A DNA stretch of 23,002 nucleotides from Phycisphaerales bacterium UBA1845. Its GTDB lineage: Bacteria > Planctomycetota > Phycisphaerae > UBA1845. The notes beneath the pieces were generated by a model that made no database searches, was not told the origin of the DNA, and was given only the letters and a program-made list of their open reading frames with translations. Shown here piece by piece: positions 1 to 8,975 of this stretch. A program made the translations under genes and the position numbers. Position 1 is the stretch's first letter; each line of letters begins with the position of its first letter. The DNA is taken from positions 3,702 to 26,703 of the forward strand of contig DDIR01000016.1 in the NCBI GenBank assembly GCA_002338715.1. Reading direction: 5' to 3'.

Positions 1-1
1 A

Positions 2-2281
2 GCGGTGGCACTTGGCCTCGGAGTGTTTGCGGTGGCTGCGTTTGCCGGTGGGCGTGACGTGAAGCTGGTGGCTGCGGTGATGGGCATCATCGGGATCGCG
101 GTCGTCGGGATTTATTTTCTGAACCAACACAACGCGCCGTCAGTGACGGGGCGAAGTCAATCGATGCGGGTTCGACTCTACACGTGGAACTACGCGATGG
201 ATTTGTTCGGGGAGAAACCGCTGACAGGGCATGGGTTGGGCGGCTACGCGCTGCTGGCTGACGGGTTGGCCAAGCAGGACGTGCTGGCTGATCCAGAAGC
301 ATTGGGCAGTCGCATAAGCCATGCGCACGGTGAGTGGTTTGAGGTTGCGAGTGATCTCGGTGGGATTGGTTTGGTGCTGGTTCTCGGGGCGCTGTTCCTG
401 GCGATCTATGGGGCGACGGGTGTGATTCCGGATCTCGCCGAGTCTGCGCCGAGGTGGATGCTGATCGGTTTGAGTGCGACGCTTGCCGCGCTGATTGTAG
501 AAGAGTGTTTTGACGTTGGACTTCAGATCAGCGGATTGCCCTTCGTGTTTTACACGGTGTTGGGATTGGTTTGGGCGCTGGCTCGTCCATTGCCTGCTTC
601 GGTGTATTCGCATCTTGGCAAGCGGCGTTGGCTCGGTTGGTTGATGGTGGTCGGTGCGATGGCGCTGGGGTTGTGTGCGCTGGAGTATTCGCGGCGGGAT
701 TTCGCTGCCGCCCGAGCGTTGTACGACACCGAAGGGGCATTGGCTGGTAGCGAATGGAACAAGGCGACAGTGCTGGCAGATTCAGCTTACGAGAATCGCC
801 TGCAACCGCAGCGTAAACTCGTCGCCTTGATGCAGAAGATAGCGGCTGAACTTTACATCGCGGAGCAACACCAGATTCGATACATCCGGCGTCTGCGGAT
901 ACAAGCCGGCGCGTCCCTGCCAGACCCGGAACTTGATGTGCGGTTGAATGAGGATCGGTTGGCCAGCGAGCAGTATCTTGGCAAGGCGCTGGCGGATATC
1001 GAATTCACGCGATCGATCGTCAGCAGTGAGATGGGCATTGGCATGCTCGAATTCAAGCTGCGTACGATCCGCGCCGTGTTTGCAGAGATCGATGGGCGAA
1101 CCGATGACGTTCAAAAGGAGGGACTGTTGGCCGCTGATGCGCTTGGCGCACAGCTGGAGCGACAACCTTTTGAATCGGAGTTGGCCACCAAGTTCGTGAT
1201 CGCGTCGATCGGTCGTGTTGAAGTTGCGACGGCGATCGAAGTGTTGGCCCGTCCGTTGCGCATGAAGATTGCGTCCGACAAGTACATACAAGCCGTAGCG
1301 GTTTTGATGTCGAATCCTGAGATCAGGTCGCAGGCGATGGCCCGCATCGACGCGGAGCTTGCTCCGACCGACGAGGCGGATATTGCCAAGCGCCTGGACG
1401 CATGGTCGCCGGAAATTCTTCGCGTGGGCGCGGTCGCTGCTTTCGTGCAGGGTGTTCATGAGTCGGCTGTCAAGTATCTGCAGGAAGCGACTTCGATATA
1501 CGAGCGAGCTTCAAAAGCCGATCTTCGCGTTTCGCTGATCGCCTATGCCAGCGCTCATGCAGAGTTGGCTGACGCATTGTTCCTGACGCATCCAGACGAT
1601 CCACAGCGGGCGATTGAGTCGGCTGAAGTCGCAATCCGGGTGGCGCCGGCATCGTTTGACGGTCGGACGCTGATCGCGGCGCTTCGCGAGCGGATCATGG
1701 CCTATCATCTCGCCGCGGGCCATGAGTCATTCGTGCGCGAGCAATTGAAGAAGCAGATACGCACGCTCGATGAACACGGGCTTGATGCGGAGGTGGCCAA
1801 CCGCTACATGAAAATGTGTTACAGCGTTCTCGAACGGGCGCATGCACGGGTTCCGCAGCAGCTTAATCAGTGGAGTCAGCGGGCGTTGGCGCTTGATTCG
1901 GAGTCGGCTGCGAACTGGTTCCTTGCTGCCGACATCGCCATTCTCGGTGGCGATGAAGCGCAAGTGGTCGAGCGCATCAATCAGGCGATCGACAAGGGTG
2001 GTGACGCGCAGGATATTTACGCGATCGTCATGCGGGCGTCGACGGCGATGCCGAATAGCACGCTCATCGCCGGCATGCGAAGGCATATCGAGCGCGAGTT
2101 GGGCATCGCACCGGAACAAGCCGAAGCGCCGCAAACCGAGTCTCCAGAGCCAGAGGTTCCAGAGTCAGATGTTCCAGAGACAGGGACTCCGGAAATTGAG
2201 ACTCCAGAGACTGTGACGCCTAAGGTCAACGAAGATGGCGAGTCCGTGTCACCGCCGGCTGAAGAATCTGACACGCCGTGA
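2..2281 (+). CDS. O-antigen ligase (Wzy_C) family membrane protein with long helical C-terminal domain, 5'-truncated
   Basis: The frame is open to the left edge, so the N-terminal membrane segments are missing; the first in-window start (GTG at 5) is probably internal. Residue numbers below count from that GTG. The Wzy_C region spans about residues 50-135, with R55/R57, W61, a G-H-G-x-G turn (75-79), H106/H108 and E113 in a periplasmic-type loop, followed by hydrophobic segments (about 118-135, 150-165, 175-192, 210-225). Family members join or polymerise glycan chains on an undecaprenyl carrier at the outer face of the inner membrane. After the last membrane segment come about 460 mostly helical soluble residues with TPR-like alanine/leucine spacing, then a Pro-Glu repeat tail. 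TPR extensions are known on Wzy-type proteins. The gene converges on the glycosyltransferase at 2322, 40 bp away. The polymer it acts on cannot be read from sequence. Confidence 0.8.
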   Translation, partial: AVALGLGVFAVAAFAGGRDVKLVAAVMGIIGIAVVGIYFLNQHNAPSVTGRSQSMRVRLYTWNYAMDLFGEKPLTGHGLGGYALLADGLAKQDVLADPEALGSRISHAHGEWFEVASDLGGIGLVLVLGALFLAIYGATGVIPDLAESAPRWMLIGLSATLAALIVEECFDVGLQISGLPFVFYTVLGLVWALARPLPASVYSHLGKRRWLGWLMVVGAMALGLCALEYSRRDFAAARALYDTEGALAGSEWNKATVLADSAYENRLQPQRKLVALMQKIAAELYIAEQHQIRYIRRLRIQAGASLPDPELDVRLNEDRLASEQYLGKALADIEFTRSIVSSEMGIGMLEFKLRTIRAVFAEIDGRTDDVQKEGLLAADALGAQLERQPFESELATKFVIASIGRVEVATAIEVLARPLRMKIASDKYIQAVAVLMSNPEIRSQAMARIDAELAPTDEADIAKRLDAWSPEILRVGAVAAFVQGVHESAVKYLQEATSIYERASKADLRVSLIAYASAHAELADALFLTHPDDPQRAIESAEVAIRVAPASFDGRTLIAALRERIMAYHLAAGHESFVREQLKKQIRTLDEHGLDAEVANRYMKMCYSVLERAHARVPQQLNQWSQRALALDSESAANWFLAADIAILGGDEAQVVERINQAIDKGGDAQDIYAIVMRASTAMPNSTLIAGMRRHIERELGIAPEQAEAPQTESPEPEVPESDVPETGTPEIETPETVTPKVNEDGESVSPPAEESDTP
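2141..2230 (+). repeat. 15-bp tandem repeat coding for a Pro-Glu pentapeptide tail
   Basis: Six consecutive five-residue units near the protein end read SPEPE, VPESD, VPETG, TPEIE, TPETV and TPKVN, encoded by degenerate 15-bp DNA units built around ccagag. The tail is acidic and proline-rich, so it is probably extended and unfolded. The unit is a multiple of three bases, so copy-number change would keep the frame. Function unknown; it may be a spacer on the outer side of the membrane. Confidence 0.75.
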
Positions 2282-2321
2282 TCACTGACGCCTTCGATGT
2301 TTCCACCGGACGTCGGCCGGC

Positions 2322-4124
2322 CTATTTGTGATTGCGCCGAATGATCAGAACGGGTTTGTTGGCCCAGCTGATTTTTCCGCGCGGCAACCAGTTGGGCCGA
2401 TTTTCGAATATTTCCGTTTTGAATTCATCTGAAAGATTGAGTCGATCGATGGTCTGCGACGGGTTGTCGATGATCGCAATCATCGTTGGCGGCGATGTCG
2501 GCTGCTCGTCGGCGATCCACCGCTGCAGGCGTTCCAAGATCGGTTCGTCGGGGCTGTTGCGGTACATGGTGACAGGCGTTTCGGCGAAGTTAATCGGTGG
2601 GCAGGCGTAGGGAGCTGGCTCTGCGATGACCGCGACCGTCGATACGCCATCGAGTTGGGCGGCTGCCTGCGTTCGACTTCCCTGATTCGTCGCGTCAACG
2701 TGAAAGCTCCACAGGTAACCCGCCGCGTGAAACCCACACCACGCGCAAACCGCGACGCCCAATAGCACACCAACAGCCCGCGACCGTGAAGCGATGTTAA
2801 CGATGAGCCACGCGGCGCCGACGGCTAGGGCGCACTCGTAGAAGATGCCAAAGCGTCCGTATTCATCGGGCTTGCCTGCGCCGATCAACACGAACTGCAG
2901 CGCGAACATGGATGCCGCCACAAGAAGCGGCACGGCCACGCGCGACTTGCGTTTGGCTGCGACGATGCAGGCGATAGCGCCCAAGAGTGCGATCGGAATC
3001 GTCGCGCCCTCAGCCGTCAATTGTGCGACGCGCCACAAACCTTCGGGCACGCGGGCGATTTCGTACATCGCCATCGAATTGCCAAAGTTGCTTGCGAGCA
3101 CGGGGCGGTTGGCGAAGAGGTTGATCGCGATGTACGGGTTGGTGATGAGATAGGTCAAACCCGCGACGATCAAACCGCCAGCCGTCGCTCTGATAAACAC
3201 CGGACGATAATCGACGTGGCGGTTGGAACACGTGGGCAGTTCATGCACTTGGCGAAGGTGTTGGTTGCGACAGTGGATTCCGAGCGCGAGCGGGATGAGG
3301 ATCATGATCGGCGCGGATGACAGCACCATGCCAAATGCCGCGCCGCATGACACGAACAAGCCCGCCCAGTCAATGAAGCGCTGCCGGTCCAGCGCCCGCA
3401 TCGCAAACCAGACTGCCGCTAGCATCAGGACCGCCCCGGGCAGGTGGGGTTTGGCTTCGTGCGACATGCACGTAACGACGGGCAGCAGGATAAACAGCGT
3501 CGCGGATAGCAAGCCAACCTTGGGACCGGCGATACGTTTGCCGATCGCGAACATCAGCAGGATTCCAACAATGCCCCACGCAGCCACGTATGCACGCGCG
3601 ACCCAATAGAACCGGGCGAAATCCTGTGGGTGCGAAAGGTAGTGGGCTGAATCGCTCGACACCGTTGTGATGCCAAGTGCGCCTGCGATACGAATCAACG
3701 CACCGACGGGATAGATGAACAATCCGCCGTATTGGTAGAGCTTGGGGTCGAGTTGCAGGTTGGAGGGACTCATCGACGAGAGGGCCATCATGGTGATCAT
3801 CTCGTCGGGTTGATGGGTGAAGAGTCGAAAGCGGCGGTAGATTTCAAATTGGCCCGTTTCGTCGTTGTTGAGAACCGTCGCGCCGCTTTGCATGTCGATG
3901 GGATTGACGTCCACGTCGGCGCCGACGGCTGCATCGCTTCGGGCGAGTTCATCTTTCGATGCGACCAGTTTGGCGATCGCGTCCTGTGGATCGTGGCCAA
4001 AGAGGCGGGCGTCTGATTCGCTGTCCGGGAGTCCCCAGGTGAATCCGATCAATGACATGGCGGTGTAGATCAGGATCAAGGCGGCTAAGCCGATGGTCTC
4101 GTTCGTGCGCTTCGGAGTGTGCAT
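2322..4124 (-). CDS. GT-C fold membrane glycosyltransferase (GT39/PMT_2-ArnT-like)
   Basis: A 600-residue multi-span membrane protein. After the first membrane helix (about residues 12-28) lies a long outward loop with H-Q-P-D-E at 104-108, matching the PDE motif of the PMT/ArnT family, where the acidic residue is catalytic. It is followed by a Y-Q-Y-G-G-L-F-I-Y-P segment (130-139) that matches the usual 'YPxLYxY' element. Further helices follow at about 175-195, 203-220 and 230-245, then more to about 470. A less hydrophobic C-terminal domain of about 130 residues ends the protein. Such enzymes move a sugar from a polyprenyl-phosphate donor to a lipid, protein or glycan outside the inner membrane. 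The loop before the PDE motif (about 32-100) is longer than usual. It is transcribed divergently from the VanZ-like gene, 202 bp away, and I see no clear Shine-Dalgarno before ATG 4124. Donor and acceptor are unknown. Confidence 0.8.
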   Translation of the reverse strand: MHTPKRTNETIGLAALILIYTAMSLIGFTWGLPDSESDARLFGHDPQDAIAKLVASKDELARSDAAVGADVDVNPIDMQSGATVLNNDETGQFEIYRRFRLFTHQPDEMITMMALSSMSPSNLQLDPKLYQYGGLFIYPVGALIRIAGALGITTVSSDSAHYLSHPQDFARFYWVARAYVAAWGIVGILLMFAIGKRIAGPKVGLLSATLFILLPVVTCMSHEAKPHLPGAVLMLAAVWFAMRALDRQRFIDWAGLFVSCGAAFGMVLSSAPIMILIPLALGIHCRNQHLRQVHELPTCSNRHVDYRPVFIRATAGGLIVAGLTYLITNPYIAINLFANRPVLASNFGNSMAMYEIARVPEGLWRVAQLTAEGATIPIALLGAIACIVAAKRKSRVAVPLLVAASMFALQFVLIGAGKPDEYGRFGIFYECALAVGAAWLIVNIASRSRAVGVLLGVAVCAWCGFHAAGYLWSFHVDATNQGSRTQAAAQLDGVSTVAVIAEPAPYACPPINFAETPVTMYRNSPDEPILERLQRWIADEQPTSPPTMIAIIDNPSQTIDRLNLSDEFKTEIFENRPNWLPRGKISWANKPVLIIRRNHK

Positions 4125-4326
4125 GCGGCGAAGGATACGCGAGAACGGTTATCGGCGGCAAGGTGTTCTGCCGACAGGCGACATCGTACCCAAATCGTCC
4201 GTGTTTTATCGCTCCATGTCGGGTGGCGGATCGAACGTAAGCCAGCCCGCGCGTCACCCGATATCCGAGTCGGGGCGCGATTGCGCGGTTGGCGGGCGCG
4301 TCGGTGTTTGATGAGGATCACGCACG

Positions 4327-5868
4327 TTGCATTGGCTTCGGCGAAATTTTCTGGAAGTTCTGACGGCTGGTTATGCCCTCGTTGTGCTTTGGGGCGGACT
4401 GGTGCCGTTTGATTTTTCCCTCCAGGGCACGGCGTTTGTTGGGCAGTGGTGGTTCGGGTTGCCGGTTCAGCCGCCGCATTGGACGGACATTGCAGCCAAC
4501 GTGGCGCTGTTCCTGCCTTTGGGGGCATTGGTTCGCGCGACACTGTGGAAGCGTGGATGGTGGCCGCCATTGTCTTTGATCGTGGGCGTCCTGTTTTGCT
4601 CCGTGATGACGTACGGGATCGAAGTGACGCAGCTGCTTTCTGAGAAGCGGATATCGTCGGCGGCTGACTTCGGAGCCAACCTTCTGGGGGCACTTGCGGG
4701 CGTTGTCCTCGTCACGCTGATTCGATCAGCCGGTTTCGTCTTTCGCGACATGTTGTGGTCGGTGGGTCGGCGCTTTCGTGAGAGCCTGGTTGAACGTCCG
4801 TCGGCTGTACTGGCTCAACTGTGTGCGGCATGCCTGTTCTTAACGGCTGTCTCCCCTTTCGATTTGACGTTTGCGCCGGATCTCGTTTACCGTTCCGTGT
4901 CCGAATCCCACCTTGTTCCGTTCACCAGCGACGCACGACTCAGTTCGACGATCACCAGCACGCAGACCGATGTCGACGGGCGCACCGAATCGCGGCGACG
5001 AAACGATCGATGGCAGCGGTCGCTCGACCACGTTTCGACGGCGGCAGGTTTCGGACTGCTGGCGATTCTCATTTGTCACTATCTCAAGAATCATTGCAAG
5101 GTTGTGGGCAGGCAGCGAGCGGTCTGGTGTTTGCAGGCGTGCGGACTGCTCGCGCTGTTTTCATCCGGTGCACAACTGTTCGTGCTTTCGCGCTCGTTGG
5201 ATACGACGGATATCCTGATGGCGCTGGTTGGTGCGTCGTTTGGAATCATGGCCGCCGACCGATGCGCGATGATGTGGGCGCGGGCGTTTGAGGAGGGAGA
5301 ATCGGCTGACCGGATGACGTTGCTGCGTGTCGGATGTGCGGTGATGCTGGTGGCGATCGTCGCGCGGGAGTTGGCGCCGTTTCATTTCGCCACGGACACC
5401 GCTCATGTTCGATCGCAACTGGGTGATGTGGAGTTGCTGCCGTTTAAGTCTTATCAGACAGCCCGTTTGCCGATCGCGGTTGAAGATATTCTGGCCAAGC
5501 TGGGACGACTCGCACTATTTGGAGCGGCACTGACAGCATGGCGCAACGGCGGCCGATTCACCCGCGACATGGGCAGTATCAAGCGAGCCGCAATTGGCGT
5601 CGGCGCGATGGTGGCTGCGTTGGAAGCGATCCAGGTATTTTTGCCCGCCCGCACGCCTGCGATGACCGACGTGTTGCTGGCAGTGGTGGGTGCGTCAGCT
5701 GGCGTCGCGCTTCTTCGCATGGCGGTGGCTGTTCATGCGATGGCCCATGGATACGCCTACAGCACCTTCGATCAACCGATTTTCAACGTCACGTTTGATG
5801 AAAGCGAATCGGCGCCGAAAGAGCGGGTGCCAAGTCATGATGAGTTTGGCGTGCCGCCGCTTCACTAA
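4327..5868 (+). CDS. VanZ family membrane protein with three VanZ-like units
   Basis: A 513-residue integral membrane protein. The start is TTG 4327: an in-frame TGA at 4312 rules out anything further upstream, and GAGG at 4313-4316 is a plausible ribosome site. Unit 1 (about 15-135) is a clear VanZ domain: VPFDF at 26-30, D54-x3-N58 and F62-x-P-x-G66, E99-x2-Q102, then D114 and N118-x2-G121. Unit 2 (about 165-312) and unit 3 (about 335-465) repeat the plan in weaker form: SPFDL 176-180 and APFHF 350-354, Q283 and E433-x2-Q436, and D295/G302 and D448/G455. VanZ proteins were named for low-level teicoplanin resistance, but most copies lie in surface-polymer loci and their biochemistry is unknown. 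The neighbouring Wzy-like and GT-C genes suggest an envelope role. A polar tail of about 40 residues ends the protein. Confidence 0.85.
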   Translation: MHWLRRNFLEVLTAGYALVVLWGGLVPFDFSLQGTAFVGQWWFGLPVQPPHWTDIAANVALFLPLGALVRATLWKRGWWPPLSLIVGVLFCSVMTYGIEVTQLLSEKRISSAADFGANLLGALAGVVLVTLIRSAGFVFRDMLWSVGRRFRESLVERPSAVLAQLCAACLFLTAVSPFDLTFAPDLVYRSVSESHLVPFTSDARLSSTITSTQTDVDGRTESRRRNDRWQRSLDHVSTAAGFGLLAILICHYLKNHCKVVGRQRAVWCLQACGLLALFSSGAQLFVLSRSLDTTDILMALVGASFGIMAADRCAMMWARAFEEGESADRMTLLRVGCAVMLVAIVARELAPFHFATDTAHVRSQLGDVELLPFKSYQTARLPIAVEDILAKLGRLALFGAALTAWRNGGRFTRDMGSIKRAAIGVGAMVAALEAIQVFLPARTPAMTDVLLAVVGASAGVALLRMAVAVHAMAHGYAYSTFDQPIFNVTFDESESAPKERVPSHDEFGVPPLH

Positions 5869-5891
5869 AACATTACCAATCCAATCGTAGT

Positions 5892-5928
5892 GGCGCGTCA
5901 GCGCCGTCATTCCCGCGCAGGCGGGAAT
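5892..5928. repeat. dRS3-type dispersed palindrome with adjacent small hairpin
   Basis: Bases 5909-5928 fit the 20-bp consensus ATTCCC-N8-GGGAAT known as dRS3 in Neisseria; here it forms an 8-bp stem ATTCCCGC / GCGGGAAT with a 4-nt loop. Just before it, 5892-5905 forms GGCGC-gtca-GCGCC. Both lie 24-60 bp past the VanZ-gene stop, between convergent genes, and could help end transcription, although no T-run follows. Short repeats of this type are scattered through many bacterial genomes. Confidence 0.65.
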
Positions 5929-6025
5929 CCAGGGGCAAAACGAAATCAATCCAGGTGAGTGCCGTCGCCCGTGCCGTGAAGAGTGGACGAGCAAAACGTT
6001 ACGCTTGCATTGAGTTCGCTTTCCT

Positions 6026-6100
6026 GTGCCACTGCTCTGTGAGCAGTGTTGGGCGCGCGGTGATCCTTGCACATCAGCACTGCTCACAGAGCAGTGGCAC
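6026..6100. repeat. REPIN-like inverted repeat element, copy 1
   Basis: Two perfect 23-bp arms in inverted orientation (6026-6048 and 6078-6100) flank a 29-bp spacer. Each arm is itself a hairpin: a GTGC head, then CACTGCTC-tgt-GAGCAGTG with an 8-bp stem. The same arms recur at 12730-12803 with a different spacer, so this is a dispersed element rather than a local accident. The layout (small hairpin arms with a four-base head, paired head-outward) is that of REP/REPIN elements. It lies between the convergent 3' ends of the VanZ-like gene and the Mo-hydroxylase gene. On the + strand the second hairpin is followed 5 nt later by TTTT, so it may also act as a terminator. Confidence 0.85.
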
Positions 6101-6126
6101 GTTTTGCAATCCGACAAATCTGCGCT

Positions 6127-8478
6127 TTAGAAGACTTTGGTTAGTGGGTCGTTTTCGCGCACATCGTTGATCAGTCGCCACGTGCGCTCGGGCGTCATCG
6201 GTAGTTCGCAAGGGGCTTTCCCCGTTGCATCGTAGATCGCCGACAGGATCGCGGGCACTGCGCCGATGAGTGGTGGTTCGCCGACGCCGTGAGCGCCGAA
6301 CGGTCCGCCGGGGTCGTCGTGTTCGACGATGATGGCCTCGACCGGTGGAAGGTCTTTGATCGTCGGGATGATGTAATCGGTCAACCCGGGATTCATGATC
6401 CGCCCGTCTTTGTAGGTCACCTCTTCCATCAGGGCCATGCCGAGTCCCTGTGCCACGCCGCCGACAATCTGCCCTTCGACCGATTGCGGGTTGACGGCTT
6501 TTCCGACATCGTGCGCGGCGATGTGGCGTTCGACTTTCACTTCGCCGGTTTCCATGTTGACGAGCACCTGCGAGACGTGCGCGCCGAAGAGGTAGGTGAT
6601 GAACGCGCGCGGGGATTGGCCGGTCTGCGGCACCTCGGTGATGGTGCGCGGTTTGAACAGCGCCGACGCTTTGAGGCTGTAACCGCGCGTCAAACCTTCG
6701 GTGCAGATCTGCTGGATGCTGACGCGGTTGTCGGGTTTGTTGGTTTCAAACGCCCAACCCTGTTGCAGCGTGATTTCGTGCGGATGGACTTTGAGTTTGA
6801 TGCCGGCGATATCGAGGACTTGCTCGCGCAGTTCGCTGGCGGCCATCCTGACGGCATTGCCCGTGAAATAGGTTTGCCTGGTGGCGCTGGATGAGCCGGA
6901 CTCGTCGGTCAGTTCGGTGTCAGCGGCGACGATGCGCATGTGCTCCATCGGCAGGCCGAGGTCTTCGCCCGCGATTTGCATCATCGTGTTGAGCAAACCC
7001 TGTCCGACTTCGACGCCGCCCGTGTAAACCGTCGCGGTGCCGTCGTCATTCAGCTCGACGCGAGCGCGGCTACAGTCGGGAAATCCGTCGCCGTAACCGA
7101 GTCCGAAACAGATCGCGCTCATGCCCCAGCCGCGGCGCATGTAATCGGGCAGCTTTTCGTTTCCCGGGTATGATTGCTCTTTGAATTTCGCGAGGGCTTT
7201 GCTAAGGCAGTGTCCGATGCTGACCGGGTCAACGTGCTGGCCGGTGGTGACGGTGTCGCCGCTTTGGATCAGGTTTTTGCGGCGAAACGCTTCGCGATCC
7301 ATGTCGAGGGCGCGGGCGACGCGATCCATCATCCCTTCGTACGCGATCGCCATCTGGCACGCGCCGAATCCACGCATCGCACCGGTCGGATTGTTGTTTG
7401 TGTGAACACCGTAAACATCGACTTCGACATTGGGCACGCGGTATGGACCCGTCGCATGGCTGGCCGCTTTTCGCATGACCGCGATACCGGTGGACGCGTA
7501 CGCGCCCTCGTCGCTGTGCACCACGATGCGGGCGGCTGTCAGTGTTCCGTCGGCTTTGGCACCAAAGGTCGATTCGATTTTCAATGCGTGGCGTTTGTGA
7601 CGGGCCCGCATCGATTCGGATCGGGTGTAGCGAAGGGCGATGGTCTTGCCCTGATGTTTGAGGGCTGCGAGTCCGAGATAAATCTGGATGCTGATGTCTT
7701 CGCGTCCGCCGAAAGCGCCGCCGGTGACGGGCTGAATGATGCGGATTTGTTCGACGGGCAGGCCAAGGGCGAGCGCGATGAGGCGGCGCTCTTCGTGGAC
7801 CCATTGCCCAGCGACGTAAAGCGTTAACACCTGACCATCCCAATGACCCGTCCCGGCTTCGATGTCGAGGAAGGCGTGGTCAACGGTTTGCGTGAAGAAC
7901 GTGTCGGTGACGACGACGTGCGAATTGGCCAGCGCGCGTTCGACGTCGCCCTTGCGGATGCGCTTGTCGCCCATCACGTTGCCTTCGGGGTAGAGCTTGC
8001 AAGCCCCGTCGGCGATCGCCTGTTCCATGGTGGCGATGACGGGCAGGGGTTCGTAGCTGACTTCGACGCGGTCGCGGCCGAGTTTCGCGGCGCGTTCGGT
8101 CTTAGCCACCACGACGGCGATGGCGTCACCGAGGTAGCGCACCCGTTTTGAGGCGAGGGCAGGGTGATCGCGGCGGATTAGTCCGTGAATGTTCGTTCCG
8201 CCGACATCGACGTGCGTGTAGACGCCAAGGACGCCCGCGACTTCGAGCGCCTTGGTGGTGTCGATCGCGGTGATATTTGCGTGGGCGTGTTGGGCGCGGA
8301 CGACACTGGCGAACAGTTCGGCGGAGTTGGGGAAAAGATCGGCGCCGTAGAGTGCGGTTCCGGTGACTTTTTCCTTACCATCGATGCGGCGACACGATTT
8401 ACCCACGAGATGATCGGGCGGTGCGATGGGCGCGTCCTGCGCTCTGTCGGATTCAGTTGTGGTGACTTGCTGAATCAT
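6127..8478 (-). CDS. Molybdenum hydroxylase large (Mo-cofactor) subunit, xanthine dehydrogenase family
   Basis: A 783-residue molybdopterin-binding subunit. Family motifs in order: the N-terminal a/b-hammerhead domain (about 25-150), GGAFGGRED (253-261), the arginine-bearing RGFG (369-372), EVGQG (490-494), the SSSATRQT pterin-binding stretch (529-536) and GVGEPP (731-736), whose E734 matches the catalytic base that activates the Mo-bound water. The enzyme hydroxylates a carbon next to a heteroatom or carbonyl (purines, N-heterocycles, aldehydes, 4-hydroxybenzoyl-CoA). The AYRCSFR active-site loop of form I CO dehydrogenase is absent, so a CO dehydrogenase call is not supported. The ATG overlaps the stop of the [2Fe-2S] gene as ATGA, showing translational coupling. 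The exact substrate cannot be given; no XdhC/CoxI-type maturation factor is in the window. Confidence 0.9.
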   Translation of the reverse strand: MIQQVTTTESDRAQDAPIAPPDHLVGKSCRRIDGKEKVTGTALYGADLFPNSAELFASVVRAQHAHANITAIDTTKALEVAGVLGVYTHVDVGGTNIHGLIRRDHPALASKRVRYLGDAIAVVVAKTERAAKLGRDRVEVSYEPLPVIATMEQAIADGACKLYPEGNVMGDKRIRKGDVERALANSHVVVTDTFFTQTVDHAFLDIEAGTGHWDGQVLTLYVAGQWVHEERRLIALALGLPVEQIRIIQPVTGGAFGGREDISIQIYLGLAALKHQGKTIALRYTRSESMRARHKRHALKIESTFGAKADGTLTAARIVVHSDEGAYASTGIAVMRKAASHATGPYRVPNVEVDVYGVHTNNNPTGAMRGFGACQMAIAYEGMMDRVARALDMDREAFRRKNLIQSGDTVTTGQHVDPVSIGHCLSKALAKFKEQSYPGNEKLPDYMRRGWGMSAICFGLGYGDGFPDCSRARVELNDDGTATVYTGGVEVGQGLLNTMMQIAGEDLGLPMEHMRIVAADTELTDESGSSSATRQTYFTGNAVRMAASELREQVLDIAGIKLKVHPHEITLQQGWAFETNKPDNRVSIQQICTEGLTRGYSLKASALFKPRTITEVPQTGQSPRAFITYLFGAHVSQVLVNMETGEVKVERHIAAHDVGKAVNPQSVEGQIVGGVAQGLGMALMEEVTYKDGRIMNPGLTDYIIPTIKDLPPVEAIIVEHDDPGGPFGAHGVGEPPLIGAVPAILSAIYDATGKAPCELPMTPERTWRLINDVRENDPLTKVF

Positions 8479-8975
8479 GACGATTGACTTTCACGATGGG
8501 CCCGTTTGACGGCTTCGATGATGGAAGCGTATCCCGTGCAGCGACAGATGTTGCCCTCGAGCGCGGTGAGCAGTTCCGTTTCGCTGATGTCGGGGCGATC
8601 GTTGAGCAGCGCCCGAGCCGACATGATCAATCCCGGTGTGCAGTAACCGCATTGGGCAGCGCCGGTGGCGACGAAGCTGTCCTGAATGACGTCGAGTTCC
8701 GCGCCCGATGCCAATCCTTCGATCGTGGTGATGTTTCGGTTGTTGGCCTGCGCTGCGAGCATGAGGCAGCTGTTGATCGTCTCGCCGTCGACGAGGACCG
8801 TGCAACTGCCGCATTCGCCTTCGAGGCACGCGCCCTTGGTGCCGGTCAGACCGAGCACATCGCGGAGGAATTCGAGCAGCGGCATGTCCACCGGAACGTC
8901 GCGGGTGAAGGCTTCGCCGTTGACCGTGCAGGCGACTTGTATCGTGGGGATTTCCATTGGAGTTGGTTCAGGCAT
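8475..8975 (-). CDS. Molybdenum hydroxylase [2Fe-2S] small subunit
   Basis: About 166 residues, normal for the family. The N-terminal plant-ferredoxin-like domain has C50, C55, C58 and C70 for one cluster. The C-terminal helical domain has C109, C112, C144 and C146 for the second, Mo-proximal cluster. It passes electrons from the molybdenum centre to the FAD subunit. Two ATGs lie close together. The one at 8981 abuts the ribosome site AAAGGAG with no spacing, while the one at 8975 has 6 nt, so 8975 is chosen. The gene overlaps the FAD-subunit stop upstream by 8 bp and the large-subunit start downstream by 4 bp, so the three subunits are tightly coupled. No cysteine ligand is missing. Confidence 0.92.
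   Translation of the reverse strand: MPEPTPMEIPTIQVACTVNGEAFTRDVPVDMPLLEFLRDVLGLTGTKGACLEGECGSCTVLVDGETINSCLMLAAQANNRNITTIEGLASGAELDVIQDSFVATGAAQCGYCTPGLIMSARALLNDRPDISETELLTALEGNICRCTGYASIIEAVKRAHRESQSS

Noticed and set aside
2282..2321. Terminator hairpin between the convergent Wzy-like and glycosyltransferase genes.
   Set aside because: Only very short GC pairings (such as CCG/CGG) with no T-run on either strand.
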